This document shows positions 1 to 11,327 of a stretch of DNA of 64,000 nucleotides, one piece after another (within the stretch, counting starts at the first letter, position 1; each line of letters opens with the position of its first letter). The stretch is taken from the NCBI GenBank assembly GCA_900169235.1, contig FWCC01000343.1:59873-123872 (forward strand), written 5' to 3'. The stretch is from Zarea fungicola (lineage: Eukaryota; Ascomycota; Sordariomycetes; Hypocreales; Cordycipitaceae). The position numbers and the translations under genes were made by a program. Under the pieces are notes generated by a model, which saw nothing but the letters and a program-made list of their open reading frames with translations, was not told the DNA's origin and did not search any database.

Positions 1-849
1 GCCCGACTCGCCAGATATACGAAAAACGCGACATATGCCGAGCATGCAGAGGCAACATGGGACTGGCTGTGGGGAGTCAAGTACATTGACCACGAGAGTT
101 GGGTTGTCTATGATGGCGCGCGAGTTCAGCACAACTGCACCGATGTCGACCAGTTTACCTTTTCCTACAACGCAGCCATTCTAACCCAAGGAGCTGCGTT
201 TATGTACAACTACGTGAGTTTGCATTCGTGGCGTGTTAAAGACGTGCGAACTAATATATTTTAGACTGATGGAGATCCAAAATGGGGTGAGCGCGTTGAC
301 AATCTTTTGGACTCTCTGCTCAAAGTATTCTTCCCGGAGGGGGTTGCCTACGAGGTCAACTGCGAAGTGAAACAAGGTATATGTACTGCCGATATGATTA
401 CTTTCAAGGGCTATGTCCATCGCTGGCTTGCCACGGTGACACAGATTGTGCCGCACACGGCCAAGAAGATCCTTCCAGTTCTAAAAACGTCTGCCCAAGC
501 GGCTGCGAACCAGTGCACCGGCCGTGACACTGGTCGTACTTGTGGGTTTTACTGGAGTGGTGGTAAATTTGTTGATCCCAGCGTCGACAAAACCACTGGT
601 GCGGGCGAGTATATGAGTGTGCTCGCTGCGGTGTCCAGTCTCCTGATTGAGGACGCGAACCCTCCTGCAACAAACGAAACTGGTGGTACTTCGAAAGGCA
701 GCCCGAATGGTGGCTTTGCGGGCGGTGACAACGGCCAGCGCATATGGAAGACGATTACGGCGGCGGACAAGGCCGGTGCTGGTATTATAACTTTTATTCT
801 AGCCTTTGGTGCTATTGGCACTTTTTGGTGGGTGAGTTTCAAGGACTAA
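1..849 (+). CDS. GH76 alpha-1,6-mannanase (DFG5/DCW1-like), 5' part outside window
   Basis: The window opens inside a coding frame (frame 1) that encodes a GH76 segment with the typical aromatic-rich helices (WDWLWGVKYID, then QFTFSYNAAIL). An intron with a GTGAGT donor at 214-264 joins in phase 0 to a second exon starting TDGDPKWGERVD, a well conserved GH76 stretch. The C-terminus has a Gly/Ser/Asn-rich linker followed by a hydrophobic helix, as expected of a GPI- or membrane-anchored wall enzyme. Members of this family act at the cell surface and are thought to transfer GPI-mannoproteins to wall glucan. The catalytic Asp pair would lie upstream of position 1 and is not visible. A GTGAGT just before the stop (at about 832) could be a further 3' intron with an acceptor near 905; the unspliced reading gives a normal family-like end, so I end the gene at 849. 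Confidence 0.85.
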
Positions 850-2278
850 TCATGCCTTTTGTGGTTGCTGGACCTGCGTTGTCTTTTTGGGTAACAATTG
901 ATTAGCGTTGGTGCCCCTGGACAATTGTTGGAAATTACCAGGCAACTCTTGGCAGCTGTGCCTCATCTGAACTGTACACTACTTGTATTCAACATTGATC
1001 ACCATCCTTCTTGTCCCAAAGCTTCTAGTTTGTGGCGTAGAGCGCCGCCAAGATACGATGCCCCTGCGCGATTAAGTGGTCGATGCGACGGTCTCTGGAT
1101 TCATGACGTAGACTGCCCGCCCCCAAACTTGAAGCAATCATAAGTGCTGGATAGGCAGTGGGTATTGGTTGTTATGTTACTTGAGGTGACCCTGGGACGT
1201 TGAAATCAAGTCATCCGTTGCACGTTCTTCTTTCTACTGGTTTTATTACGTGCTCACCAACCGAGCTAATAACAATAATTGATCATTAATTGAGAGAACC
1301 CTGCCGTTAGCTTGCAATGCCATGTGCAGCTCCGTATACCCTGTCTGACGCCTGGGCCAAGTTAGACCAATGCCGATCTGGGGGCTAGTTACGGTAGAGG
1401 GCCAGCCACTCGGCATTTTCGGGGTGGGCACTTGTGACGATGAAGGTTGGCAAAGCTGTACCTGACTTCCAGGTTTCGACGAAAACACGCCAGACATGGA
1501 CTTGTGATTTACATGCAGGTCCTTCTTGACATATTTGACCTTTCGAAGCCCTGATGGAATGATTCTTGTACAATAGCTTTAAAAAAGAGGTGACGCACGA
1601 GGTAAGACACCATGCATGTGGCGAGGCAGCTGAAAGGGATCTGACCGGGGCTAAATCGTGCGTAGGGAACTTAGTATCGGGAATGGATCACTTAGCATCT
1701 TCTTACCTTGACGCCACAGCACTGGCGAGTGTCAGCAGCGCCCACCCTTGCGGACAAAGCAGGTTCTCGTCCTGGTATTAGCTCTGCGGTCCTTTGAAAC
1801 GGCCGCATCCGTGTCATAAAAAACAGCGCCTTGTGCAGGAAACATGCAAATGGCACCCGTGTCAGCAAATAGAGGCGGGTCGACCCACAAGGTTAGCAGT
1901 TGAGAAAGTTCCAGTTTCTATGCAACCCTGTTCTAGATACGCGGAAGTTGACGTTGAAACTGTTCCTTTTTCTAGAAAGTAGTTGCTCTTTTGGGTTTGG
2001 AACGGGTGGTGAGATTCTCGGACTCCTTGCTAGCTTTGGGGGCGGCCTGTTGGGCGGACCAGCATCATGATGCAATTGGATGGGAACCAAGTACGACCCG
2101 TCCGGTGTGGATATTACCGTCCTCCTCGATTTTCCCACGTTGTGTAATAAGCGAATCGTGTTACCGATATAAGTGAGGGCCATCCCCGGACACCTGGTGA
2201 GTTTTCAAGCAAATCTCGTTCTGTTTCCGCGCGGCTCAAAAGGACGCTGTGTGCTCCTGCACAGGCACAACATCAACA
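850..2278. other. intergenic, no gene seen
   Basis: Only short frames without family resemblance or plausible splicing are present on both strands. The right part should hold the promoter of the P450 that follows. Confidence 0.6.
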
Positions 2279-4022
2279 ATGGATCCAGACTTCACCCTCG
2301 GCCTCATTAGGGTCATCATTCTTTTGTTTGGAGCATATGCGCTCAGTGCTTCACTGTACGGGGCATTGCTAACAAAGCGACCCTCGCCAAAGGATGTAGA
2401 AAAGACGAGTGAGCCGCCGACGATACCGTCGCGGATACCATATATCGGCCATGTACTCCAAGTCATGAAAAGCGGCTTCCAGGAATATTTCGGCGAGCTA
2501 TCGTATGTTTTTGGCTCAATTTATTTCATTATATCGACATAGCTGACTGTTTTTGTGTCTGCCGTAGAATCAGCCAGGCGACGCCCGTCTCGGTGGCATC
2601 GCTGTTTACGCAGAGAATCTACGTTGTGGACGCGTCCAACACGGAAATGACCAAGCTCTTTGCCAGGACGCCCGGTCTGAGTCTCACGGCGGCCTTTTGG
2701 GTCGGTTTCGGCGGCTACTTGCGCTTCAACAAGGCGAGCGAGGAGAGCATGATGACGCCAGACAAGCACCCGTTTAAAAAGGAGCTCTCGCGGCTCATTC
2801 GCGACGAGCTCCAGACGATTAGCAAGGTCCACGAGCACGGGGCCAACATACAGAGGAAGCTCAACGAGGCGTGGGAGCGGACGGTGCCTGGCGTGTCGAA
2901 TACGGTGCAGCTCGCCGAGTGGGTGTCGGATGGCGTCGCCATGTCGGTCGGGGCTGTAATCTGGGGCGACAAGGGCCCGTATGACGATCCCGAGTTTAGA
3001 CGAAGTCTCAGGTAAGTGTAAATCTTTTAGTGGTTGTACTGTTTGTACGAATACTTATTTAATATATTCGTAGAACCATGTTGAGTGGCTTGCGCCACTT
3101 GTACCACCCGCTTACCATGTTTCTGCCAAAATACTTTCGTGATGCTCGGGATCATGTCCGCGCTGGGCTGAGCACCTTGGATGCTCCAGGGAGCGAGGAT
3201 GAAGGTGAAAAGGGAGAGGTAGACGAAGCAAAGCTGTCCTTTATCGACAAGGTGAAGCGCCTGCTGCAGAAATACAGCATACCAAGGGCCGGATGGAACG
3301 ATTTTTCCTTTTCGCTCATCATGGGCGTCTTTCCGAATCTTATTAATATCACCACCTGGGCGCTGTGGCATCTCATCGGCGACCCGGAACTCATGACTGC
3401 CATCCGCGCCGAAGTCGACGGCCTCGCTGAGGCGTCTCGGCCTTCCGCAACGGAAAGCAGAGACAAGGTTGTAGACATAAGCCTCGTGCGCGAGTCCTGT
3501 CCGCTGCTCATGTCGCTGTGGTATGAGCTGCTGCGCGTGTACGCCGCCAACTCGAACATTACGCGCCTCGTCACGCACGATTCGGTATTTTCGGGCATCT
3601 TGGCATTTCGGCGAAAGGCGCTCATTGTCGCGCCCATGCTGCCGCACCAGCACAGCTACAGCAGCTGGGGCGAGGATGCAGACACGGTGCGCGCGGACCG
3701 CTTCCTGGGCGAGGACGGGCAGGTGGACACTACGCGGGTGAAGGAGCTCATGGCGTTTGGCCTGCCGACGGTGCTCATGTGCCCGGGGCGGTATGTTGTG
3801 TTTAACGTCGTCATGCTGAATCTGATCAAGACGTTGTTGACGTTTGACATTGCGGCGGCGCCGGGCGAGACGCTGAATGGCGGGCAGGGCGCGTGTAAGC
3901 CGAAGAAGAGCATGGTGGCGGGCGTTCCGGAGCCGTCACAGGATCCAAAACTGGTCTTGACACGACGGAAAGACGTAGAGTCTGTGTTTGTTACATTTGA
4001 GAACCAAAAGCCGGGGTGGTAA
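2279..4022 (+). CDS. cytochrome P450, CYP7/CYP8-like fungal family
   Basis: Three exons (2279-2502, 2568-3011, 3074-4022) keep frame across two short GT-AG introns and give 538 residues. The ATG at 2279 sits in a good context (caacaATGg) and is followed by a hydrophobic N-terminal anchor for the ER membrane. The K-helix ExxR is present as ELLR, and the haem loop is FGLPTVLMCPGR with the axial Cys. The I-helix (GVFPNLINITTW) lacks the usual AGxDTT and resembles the CYP7/CYP8 class, in which Asn replaces the acid/alcohol pair; fungal members are often annotated as cholesterol 7-alpha-hydroxylase-like or prostacyclin-synthase-like. The substrate cannot be told from sequence. It is about 16 kb from the PKS cluster with unrelated genes between, so I do not assign it to that pathway. 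Confidence 0.88.
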
Positions 4023-4868
4023 TGTCGGATGTTGGAGTTGGACGGCGCAACTGTTTCCTAAAAGCGTGGCGTTGTATCATATTTGAAGTCTTTAATTCAA
4101 TCTTAAACCCATTATTCTTGAGCCGTTTCAATGCTTTACTTTAAGTAAGTTGATGTAATGCGACTCAAACAAATTGTGTCTTGGTTGAATTACTTGGTTA
4201 GAATGAGTACAGTGACTGCAGAAGGCAGAGATGTAACTTGCTATACTCTGCTATCTATCTCCTTTTGACTTGACCGCTATCTATTTATTCATCGAATTTA
4301 TTTTCAACATATTATCTCATGATGTATAACGAGTGTTCATCTGCATTCCTTATGTCTGATTGCTGTCCTAGTTAGGCAGTCTGTCTGTGGGCTAAGTTTG
4401 GTAGATCTAGCTAATATTATCCTTAAAAATCCTAGCGTCAGATTTATTCTTCGGCAGCTTTCATCTTTCCGATCCCTTTATTAATACCTGTCCAAGGCTG
4501 ATACTGACGTCTTGTGACGGCGTGCAGAGAGCATTCAGCGCGCTTATAGCGGGCTTCAGGTCCACTGCCCCTGTGGCTCCAGTGGACTTGGCGCACCGTC
4601 AACACCTGCAGCCGCTGTAAGTGTTTCCAAGTTAGTGGATTTGAACCCCAAAAGGCCGCTAATGCAGGAACGTGGACACGTTTGCTGGGCTGCTCCACTT
4701 TCGAGATGTTTCTGCAATTCACATCACGCCCTTGTCAAAGGATTCAAGAGATTCAACTCACCTCCTTCATCCTCGCAACTCTCGTGCCCAGCGTTTCCAT
4801 CATTTTATTGCATTGCGTGTTTCTTCTCATCAGAATCTTGCTCTTTGTCCCCATCACTATCTGGATAT
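4023..4868. other. intergenic, AT-rich left half
   Basis: No gene is visible. The frame of the next gene extends upstream to an in-frame ATG at 4662, so 4662-4868 could be coding if that start is used. Confidence 0.5.
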
Positions 4869-6701
4869 ATGAAGACGCGCAGGATGAGGGCGCGGCGGCC
4901 TACTCGTTCCACAGTCCGCGATAGTGATGATAGCCAGAGTGAATCTGATGGCTCCGGCTCCGGCTCCGAGGATCGTGAAAATGGCCTCTTTGACGATGAG
5001 GCTCTCGAATCTGGAGAGTCGACAGGGGAGGATTCTTCCGCTGACGAAGAGGATATCGACCCCTTCCCGTTCACCAATCTGCCACCAGAGCTCCGTTCAC
5101 GCATCTGGACCCTCTTCTGCCCAGATCTCATCGGCTCGCCGCGAGTCCTCGACTTCCTACTACAGGAAAGCCTTTCTCCCACGAGAAAATCACCAGCTGT
5201 GGTTGTCGGTCCTGGCATGTGTCTCGAAGACCAAACAAGGGCACTGCGCTGCGTCTTTGCTGTCAACCACGAGTCTCGCGCGTTGGCCAGCCAGAAATTC
5301 CCTGACGAGTTGCATCTAGAGTCAGAAAACGGTGAAGAAGTCACTCTCCGCGTGAATTTACAGAGTGACGTCATGATGCTGGACCAGACACCAGACATTG
5401 AGACCGTTCGAGGAATGGATACGGCCACGGAGATCAGCCTCGCAGGCTTCTCGCAGGGAATCATCAATCTAGCCTTGCCAATTAAGGACTTGCGCCTCGA
5501 CGAGGAGGGCGATGTAACTTCCTGGCTTCGCAAATTCAGATCTCTACGACGGCTATTCGTTGTGGCAGATGAAACCGGCGGAGACTTTGGCAAACGCCCA
5601 CTCAACGACAGTGCCGTGCGCTGGTGTGCCGCACCGGAGGCTTGTAAATACTACATGGAGACTTTTGAGAAGGAACCTGGCTATGGAGAGGACTACACAC
5701 AGATTCTATGCTGGCCCGACAGCACAAATCATCCAACATTTACCCGCTTGTACACGCCCAGGTGGCATAAACGGACCCTTTCTGTGACTCAAAAAGCCGC
5801 ATTCGATGACGCGAACTTGGAGGTATTGCCCATGGTTTGCTTTGCTGGCGTTGGTGGAGTCGAGCGCTTCGAAATCCTCACTGCAACAAATTCCATACCG
5901 TTGAAGGAAAACCACTCTCATGGACCTGACTCCGAAACCGATTCTGGGAGTGACCTGGACGAGGAGTATGAGACTGATGATGTACTTGCAGAAGAGAACA
6001 ATGCACTCGCAGAAGAGAACGACTATGAAAGCGACGGCATTGATGATGAGGAGCCTGAAATTTTTGACGAGCCCGGTGATGAGCACCTCGATGACGGAGA
6101 CAGCGACGACGAGGGAAGCGCAGCGCCCAACCGGTTCTCCAGTCCGGAGCTTTCTGTCGACGAGGCAGGCCCGACAGCGCGGGGCCGCAAGCGACGCGTC
6201 GTGTCCGACTCTGATGACGAAGACGAGGAGCCCAGTACTAGACCTGCGAAGCGGTCGCGTGTTCATGTCATTCAGGACTCTGATGATGAAGATGAGACTA
6301 AGGGCACCGTCTCCAATGATGAGACGCTTGCGCAGGTCATTTCATCCAGCTCGGATGAGGCAGAAGCTGCTCCACAACGGCGACGCAGAGTCGAGACAGC
6401 TGTGGGCGACGAAGAAAGCGAGGACGAGAGCGAGAGTGAGGCAGAACATCCAAGACGCATCAGCCTCGCAGAACGACTGCAACCGCGCACCATAAATGGG
6501 CAGCCTCGCGGAGTCTATGAGCATATCGCCGAAGATGACGAGGAAGAGGAAGACGAGGAAGAGGGCGACGAAGAGGAAGATGATGAAGAGGAAGAGGAAG
6601 ATGACGAAGATGACGATGAAAACGGCTTTCTCGATCGCATGGCGGCAGAGTCTGGCGAGGATGACGATGACGAGGAGGAGGAGGAAGAGGATGACGAATA
6701 G
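4869..6701 (+). CDS. 2EXR-domain-like protein with long acidic C-terminus
   Basis: A single open frame gives 610 residues from the ATG at 4869. After a basic N-terminus and a Ser/Asp/Glu stretch comes an F-box-like/2EXR segment (PFPFTNLPPELRSRIWTLF), followed by the usual 2EXR pattern of positioned hydrophobics and NHESR. This domain is common in filamentous fungi and has no established biochemical role. The C-terminal 250 residues are an almost continuous Asp/Glu/Ser tract broken by short basic patches (GRKRR, AKRSR) that could be nuclear localisation signals, suggesting a nuclear, chaperone-like or chromatin-associated protein; that is inference. I chose 4869 because the upstream extension to 4662 is Cys/Ser-rich and unlike the family, but the upstream ATG remains possible. 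Confidence 0.72.
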   Translation: MKTRRMRARRPTRSTVRDSDDSQSESDGSGSGSEDRENGLFDDEALESGESTGEDSSADEEDIDPFPFTNLPPELRSRIWTLFCPDLIGSPRVLDFLLQESLSPTRKSPAVVVGPGMCLEDQTRALRCVFAVNHESRALASQKFPDELHLESENGEEVTLRVNLQSDVMMLDQTPDIETVRGMDTATEISLAGFSQGIINLALPIKDLRLDEEGDVTSWLRKFRSLRRLFVVADETGGDFGKRPLNDSAVRWCAAPEACKYYMETFEKEPGYGEDYTQILCWPDSTNHPTFTRLYTPRWHKRTLSVTQKAAFDDANLEVLPMVCFAGVGGVERFEILTATNSIPLKENHSHGPDSETDSGSDLDEEYETDDVLAEENNALAEENDYESDGIDDEEPEIFDEPGDEHLDDGDSDDEGSAAPNRFSSPELSVDEAGPTARGRKRRVVSDSDDEDEEPSTRPAKRSRVHVIQDSDDEDETKGTVSNDETLAQVISSSSDEAEAAPQRRRRVETAVGDEESEDESESEAEHPRRISLAERLQPRTINGQPRGVYEHIAEDDEEEEDEEEGDEEEDDEEEEEDDEDDDENGFLDRMAAESGEDDDDEEEEEEDDE

Positions 6702-6951
6702 AAATCGCAGCCTTCAAAATCTTGGAATTGCATCGTATCCTAGTTTGGAACAGTCTTTTGAATGCAATCACGGCGTTTGGAAATGCTTATAGGCTTTGCT
6801 TTTCTTTTCGCTTCAGCTGTACATGGCAAGGACAAAGCTGGCAGTATTATATCAGAGTTTAGGAAAACTAGAGAGCCACATTGCTCATACGGAATTTAAT
6901 GCATTTGACATACTTCTCTTCACTTTATTTACAATGACTAAAACCTGCCTC

Positions 6952-7713
6952 TCATCGCAGCACCTCTCCCCTGGCCAACAACTCGACAAACTCGGCCATC
7001 TTGCGCGTCCTCGTCTCCTCCTTCTTGACCGTGCACAGCCGATGCAGAAACGGATACCGGGCCGCCTTGGTCAACCCATCAAAAGTCCTCGCCGCATCTG
7101 GCCGCGCATCCAGCGCCGCGCGAAAGTCATCGGGCACCTCAATCGTCGCCGCCCCCGCGTACGCCTTTTCCCAGCGCCCGTCCCCCTTGGCGGCGTCCAC
7201 CTCGGCGGTGCCCGCGGGCGTCATGCGCCCTGCGGCCGTGAGCGCGGCGATTTTCTCGACGTTGCGCCGCGACCAGAGCGACTTGCGCCGGCGCGGGGTG
7301 AAGCGCTGCAGAAAGTACCGCTCGTCGAAGCTCTTGCGCTGGCCGTCGATCCAGCCGCAGCACAGCGCCTCGTCGATGCCCTCCTGGTAGGTCACGGTGG
7401 GAATCATGGTGCTCTTCTTGGCAATCTTGACCCATACGCCTACCGCCGAGGGCCCGGATGAGAGCATGTACCGCCGAAACGCGAGGGCGTCGGGGAAGGG
7501 CAGCATGGGGATGTCTGACGACGACGACGACGATGCGGTGCCCAGCGCTGATTTGGTCGCTGGCGAGGCTTTGGGGGATGAGTCGGATGAGTCTTTGACT
7601 GTCTTTGATGTGGATTTTGCGCGACTTTTGGGTTTGGGGGCCGGTTTGGCCATCTCCGGCGCTGGAGGTTGAGGTGCGGCCGCGCTGGCGAGTCGTGAGG
7701 AACGACGGGACAT
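6952..7713 (-). CDS. YdeI/OmdA-family protein
   Basis: A single-exon frame of 253 residues from the ATG at 7713 (276 if the in-frame ATG at 7782 is used, which would add a possible mitochondrial-type leader). A basic Ser/Pro/Lys-rich N-terminal 65 residues lead into a YdeI-type domain: SSGPSAVGVWVKIAKK, then YQEGIDEALCCGWIDGQRK, then RFTPRRRKSLWSRRNV, all hallmarks of the bacterial YdeI/OmpD-associated family found scattered in fungi. The helical OmdA tail (PDDFRAALDA, then FDGLTKAARYPFLH) follows. The bacterial relatives are linked to tolerance of antimicrobial peptides; the fungal role is unknown. It is convergent with the acidic 2EXR gene, 250 bp apart. Patchy distribution suggests past bacterial transfer, but nothing here dates it. 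Confidence 0.85.
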   Translation of the reverse strand: MSRRSSRLASAAAPQPPAPEMAKPAPKPKSRAKSTSKTVKDSSDSSPKASPATKSALGTASSSSSSDIPMLPFPDALAFRRYMLSSGPSAVGVWVKIAKKSTMIPTVTYQEGIDEALCCGWIDGQRKSFDERYFLQRFTPRRRKSLWSRRNVEKIAALTAAGRMTPAGTAEVDAAKGDGRWEKAYAGAATIEVPDDFRAALDARPDAARTFDGLTKAARYPFLHRLCTVKKEETRTRKMAEFVELLARGEVLR

Positions 7714-7782
7714 GGTGGCCAGAGAAGGTGCGTGAACCCGACTGAAATGAGAGAGCGACGTGATTATTCTCGCTATTTGCAT

Positions 7783-9177
7783 TGATTCAAAGGTGAATAA
7801 TGAGAGTTTTACTTTTACTTGTGATTTTTATGAGTAGTGTCGTGTGTTGGGCTGTGGTTGTCGACGGCAAATCTCATCGATTCATGGTCCGTCATCTCGT
7901 CTCACGCATGCCTAGCGCCATACATGGCTGACCTCTGTAGCAGCTCACAGCCATACTTTCAGTAGCGAGTAACATTCTGAGCAAATCCGTTAAATTTTCA
8001 TATTAGAGTTAGAGTTGGACTTGGAATTGATTTATTCATTTCTGTCGGTGCTCCCCCTTTGAATGTTCTTGTATGGGCAAGGCGCAAGCATGTGAAGCAC
8101 AAAATTACGTCTCCAAAAGAAGTGTCGGCGCGGGATGCATCTCCTGCATCTCCGCGGATCGTCAATAGCCTACCCGTTAGGTTCCCGACAAATCAGGAAC
8201 GTAATACCAGCACCCCTGGTCGAGCCCTACTGATAGGTCACTACTAATGACAAATACCTTTAACTTTGTGGTACGATTTGTAATTGTGAATATGCCGTGG
8301 CCAGTCTTAATATGCAGCCTTCCCAGCGGCTGATGCACGCCACCAATGAGCCAAGGGCGAGCTTCGATATGACGCATGCCAACTCTTATTATATGCAATT
8401 GTGGCCTGTTTCGAGCCACAGTTTACTAATTTTAGTTGATAGCTCATCATCTGCTACGAGCACACAGCAAATCCTAATGATATTTCAGACTTTTAAGATG
8501 TTAAATCGTTTTGGTCTCTGAATCCAGGCAATCCCGCCGCGAAAATTCCCTTCAAATGAACAATAAAACGAAGCGAAGAAGCCACACAATTTATATACCT
8601 ATGCAGACATGTAGCATCTATTAAAGCTGTGATCCAACACCACGAATGCCTCAGTCTTCCAAGTTCGGAAGTATACGGGTATGATACAGCAACCACAGCC
8701 AACCCTCCACCCGCCCGGTATTCTCATGCTACCCAATACACATCGAAATTGCCCGGAATTTTGATTTCTGGCCTGGATACGCCTTATGGGTAGGATCTAA
8801 ATAGGACTAGACTCCGAACCCAATATCAAGGCTTTAGTCCGTACCCCGTACGTCTAGAACTATTTGTCAGGCTATATCTCAACTAAGGTGTGTGACTAGG
8901 TATAGTTGAACAGATGTGGCTACGTTCGTATATTTATTTAGCATGGTCTGTTTTGCCTTCAAATCTGCCAAGGCAGGAATTAGCTGGCCGATCAGACCAC
9001 CCATCTGGCTTCAGTGGAGATGTGGCTGTTGCAAGTCAAGTATAAGTTGCTGCCCTTATCCGCGTCAAAATTATCGAGGCACTCTACAGCAGAACAAAAG
9101 CCAACTATTTTGCTGCTACTCGGTCTGCTGCGCACTCACCTTACTTAATATTAGCCAAGGTCCGAATTACCGCTGTC
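7783..9177. other. intergenic, no gene seen
   Basis: About 1.4 kb with only short unconvincing frames. It separates two divergent genes and should contain both promoters. Confidence 0.55.
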
Positions 9178-10871
9178 ATGATAAGACGCACGCCAAATCT
9201 CCCTCTGCTTGCCACCCGACCTGGTCTCGCATCACGTTCTAGGTATGCGACTCAAGTGAGGAGCGCCTCGCAGATTCATGATGCCCGCGAACCACCTAAG
9301 TTTCCATTCAACCGAGCGTCTGCATTGCAACCGCCCGCAGAATATGCTTGGTTGCGAGCGAATGAGCCCGTCTCAAGAGTGAAGCTCTTCGACGGTAGCC
9401 TCGCATGGCTCGTCACAAAGTATAAAGATGTGACGGCTGTGGCGACCGATAGCCGTCTTTCCAAGGTAGATTTATTTCTAGTGGCATCAACTGGTCACGG
9501 ATCGGAGTTGACAGGAAATAGGTGCGCCTTCGACCTGGGTTCCCGGAACTGAACGCAGGTGGCAAAGAAGCTGCCAAGGCAAAGGCGACATTTGTTGATA
9601 TGGATGCCCCAGAACACATGCAAAACAGGTAAGTGCCGAATTTAATCTCCCCAAACCAAATGTTAACATCAAAATACAGGAACATGGTCGCGCCGTTCTT
9701 TAGTGAGGAGCACCTCAAGAAAATGCAGCCTTACATCCAAAAGACAACAGACGAACTCCTGAATACGCTAAAGACAAAGGGTTGCGGGAACGGCCCCGTT
9801 GACCTTGTAGAAGAGTTTGCCCTCCCTTTGCCGTCATATGCAAGTTGTATCACAATTACAGTGTGACCAGTGTATTGACAGCTGCGACAGATTATCTATA
9901 CCATGCTCGGGGTACCATTCAGCGACTTGGAGTTCCTCACGAAACAGAATGCAATTCGCACAAACGGCAGCTCGACAGCACGACAGGCATCTGAGGCTAG
10001 CAAGTATGGCAAACTTTCTTTCCCTAAATAAAATAGTAGGACTGACCATCAGGGATTTGCTCGAGTACCTCGGCCGGCTAGTCGATGAGCGAGCAGCTGA
10101 GCCTCGTGACGACATCATCAGCCATCTAGCAGTCAATTACTACAAACCAGGGGTTATAACCAAGGCGGATGTCGTTCAAAATGCATTCTTGTTGCTTGTA
10201 GCTGGCAACGCCACTATGGTGAACATGATCACTCTGGTAAGTTAAAATTCCGTTGGGGATTAACATGACTGGAAGGCTCATAACAGCAGGGCGTCGTCAC
10301 GCTATTCCAGCATCCCGATCAGCTTGCGGAATTGGTTTCAAACCCATCGCTTGCGCCAGCATTTGTTGAAGAGCTCTGCCGCTACCACACTGCTTCCGCA
10401 ATGGCAATCAAGCGTACTGCCATAACCGCTGTGGAAATTGGGGGCAAGGTAACAACATGAAACTTGCAGAACCAACGAGCCGAGCAGAATGCTAACTACA
10501 AAATGCAGCTAATCCGGGCTGGCGAGGGCATCATCGCCTCGAATCAGTCAGCAAACCGCGACGAAGAGGTGTTTGCCAACCCAGACGCATTCATGCTACA
10601 CAGGAAATGGCCGGTCCAGGACCCGCTGGGTTATGGGTTCGGTGACCACCGATGCATCGCGGAGGGCCTGGCAAAAGCTGAATTGACTACCGTTTTCTGT
10701 AAGCAATCTTCCTGAAGAATACAGTTTGTAGATCTTCCAGTTCTGACGTGTACTACAGGTACCCTCTTCCAGACGTTACCGAATCTGAAGATTGCCATCC
10801 CCTTGGAGAAGATCAATGCCAGCCCACTACATGCTGATGTTGGTATCCTTGACCTCCCTGTGACATTTTAA
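9178..10871 (+). CDS. CYP55-type P450 nitric oxide reductase (P450nor-like), mitochondrial form
   Basis: Eight exons (9178-9465, 9522-9628, 9680-9839, 9891-10003, 10053-10236, 10290-10448, 10509-10698, 10759-10871) join without frame breaks to 437 residues. The product follows Fusarium P450nor closely throughout, e.g. [42 protein letters not shown], the I-helix [29 protein letters not shown] and the haem loop FGFGDHRC. P450nor reduces two NO to N2O using NADH directly, the last step of fungal denitrification. The first 36 residues are Arg/Ser-rich with no acids near the start, as in the mitochondrial isoform. Intron 3 (9840-9890) has a GCAAGT donor, a rare but accepted GC-AG type, and is needed to keep the [13 protein letters not shown] reading. 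No denitrification partner gene is visible nearby. Confidence 0.95.
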
Positions 10872-10911
10872 AGATGTTAATTCATATCGCGAGCATTGAT
10901 TATTTTGGACT

Positions 10912-11027
10912 GGACTGCAAAATACTCTGCAATGCGCTGTTGTATTGTTCCGAGGTAAAATCTCAGCTCAACTCAAACCTACATCAAGTTTCACAATTAC
11001 ATCATGAATACGTCTAAACTGCGAGTA
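10912..11027. repeat. diverged dispersed repeat, copy A
   Basis: This segment aligns almost without gaps to 19429-19545, sharing blocks such as ggactgcaaaa, ctgcaatgc, tctcag-tcaact and ctgcgagta; I estimate about three-quarters identity by eye. It lies 40 bp after the CYP55 stop. Neither copy is coding. It could be a remnant of a small transposable element or a segmental copy. Confidence 0.6.
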
Positions 11028-11327
11028 AACTGCGGGTAGAACACTGTGCAAGAGAGGAGTAGGCCAACTTTAATAGTCTCCCAATGTGGCGGCACATTTC
11101 CTATCACTACAGGATAAACTCGGTTGAGATGTGATAGAATTCCTTCATTCGGAGACGCGAAAATCGATTGTCGAATACTGCATGTTTTGTTTGCGCGATA
11201 AGCTTCGCAGTTGGCAAACTGGCCACTAAAATAGCAGACTTCACTCAGTATACCGCAAGATGTCCGAATAGGTGGCTTGGCTACCGTATTTCATGTGCAA
11301 CATTTTACTATTGAGGCCTTATCTAAT

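Noticed and set aside
4540..4650. Possible tRNA T-arm (tggatttgaacccc)
   Set aside because: The flanking 5-base stems do not pair and no anticodon arm or acceptor stem could be built on either strand.
2279..10871. Assigning the two P450 genes to the PKS cluster
   Set aside because: They are separated from the PKSs by unrelated genes (2EXR, YdeI-like, NLR), and one is a clear P450nor with its own function.
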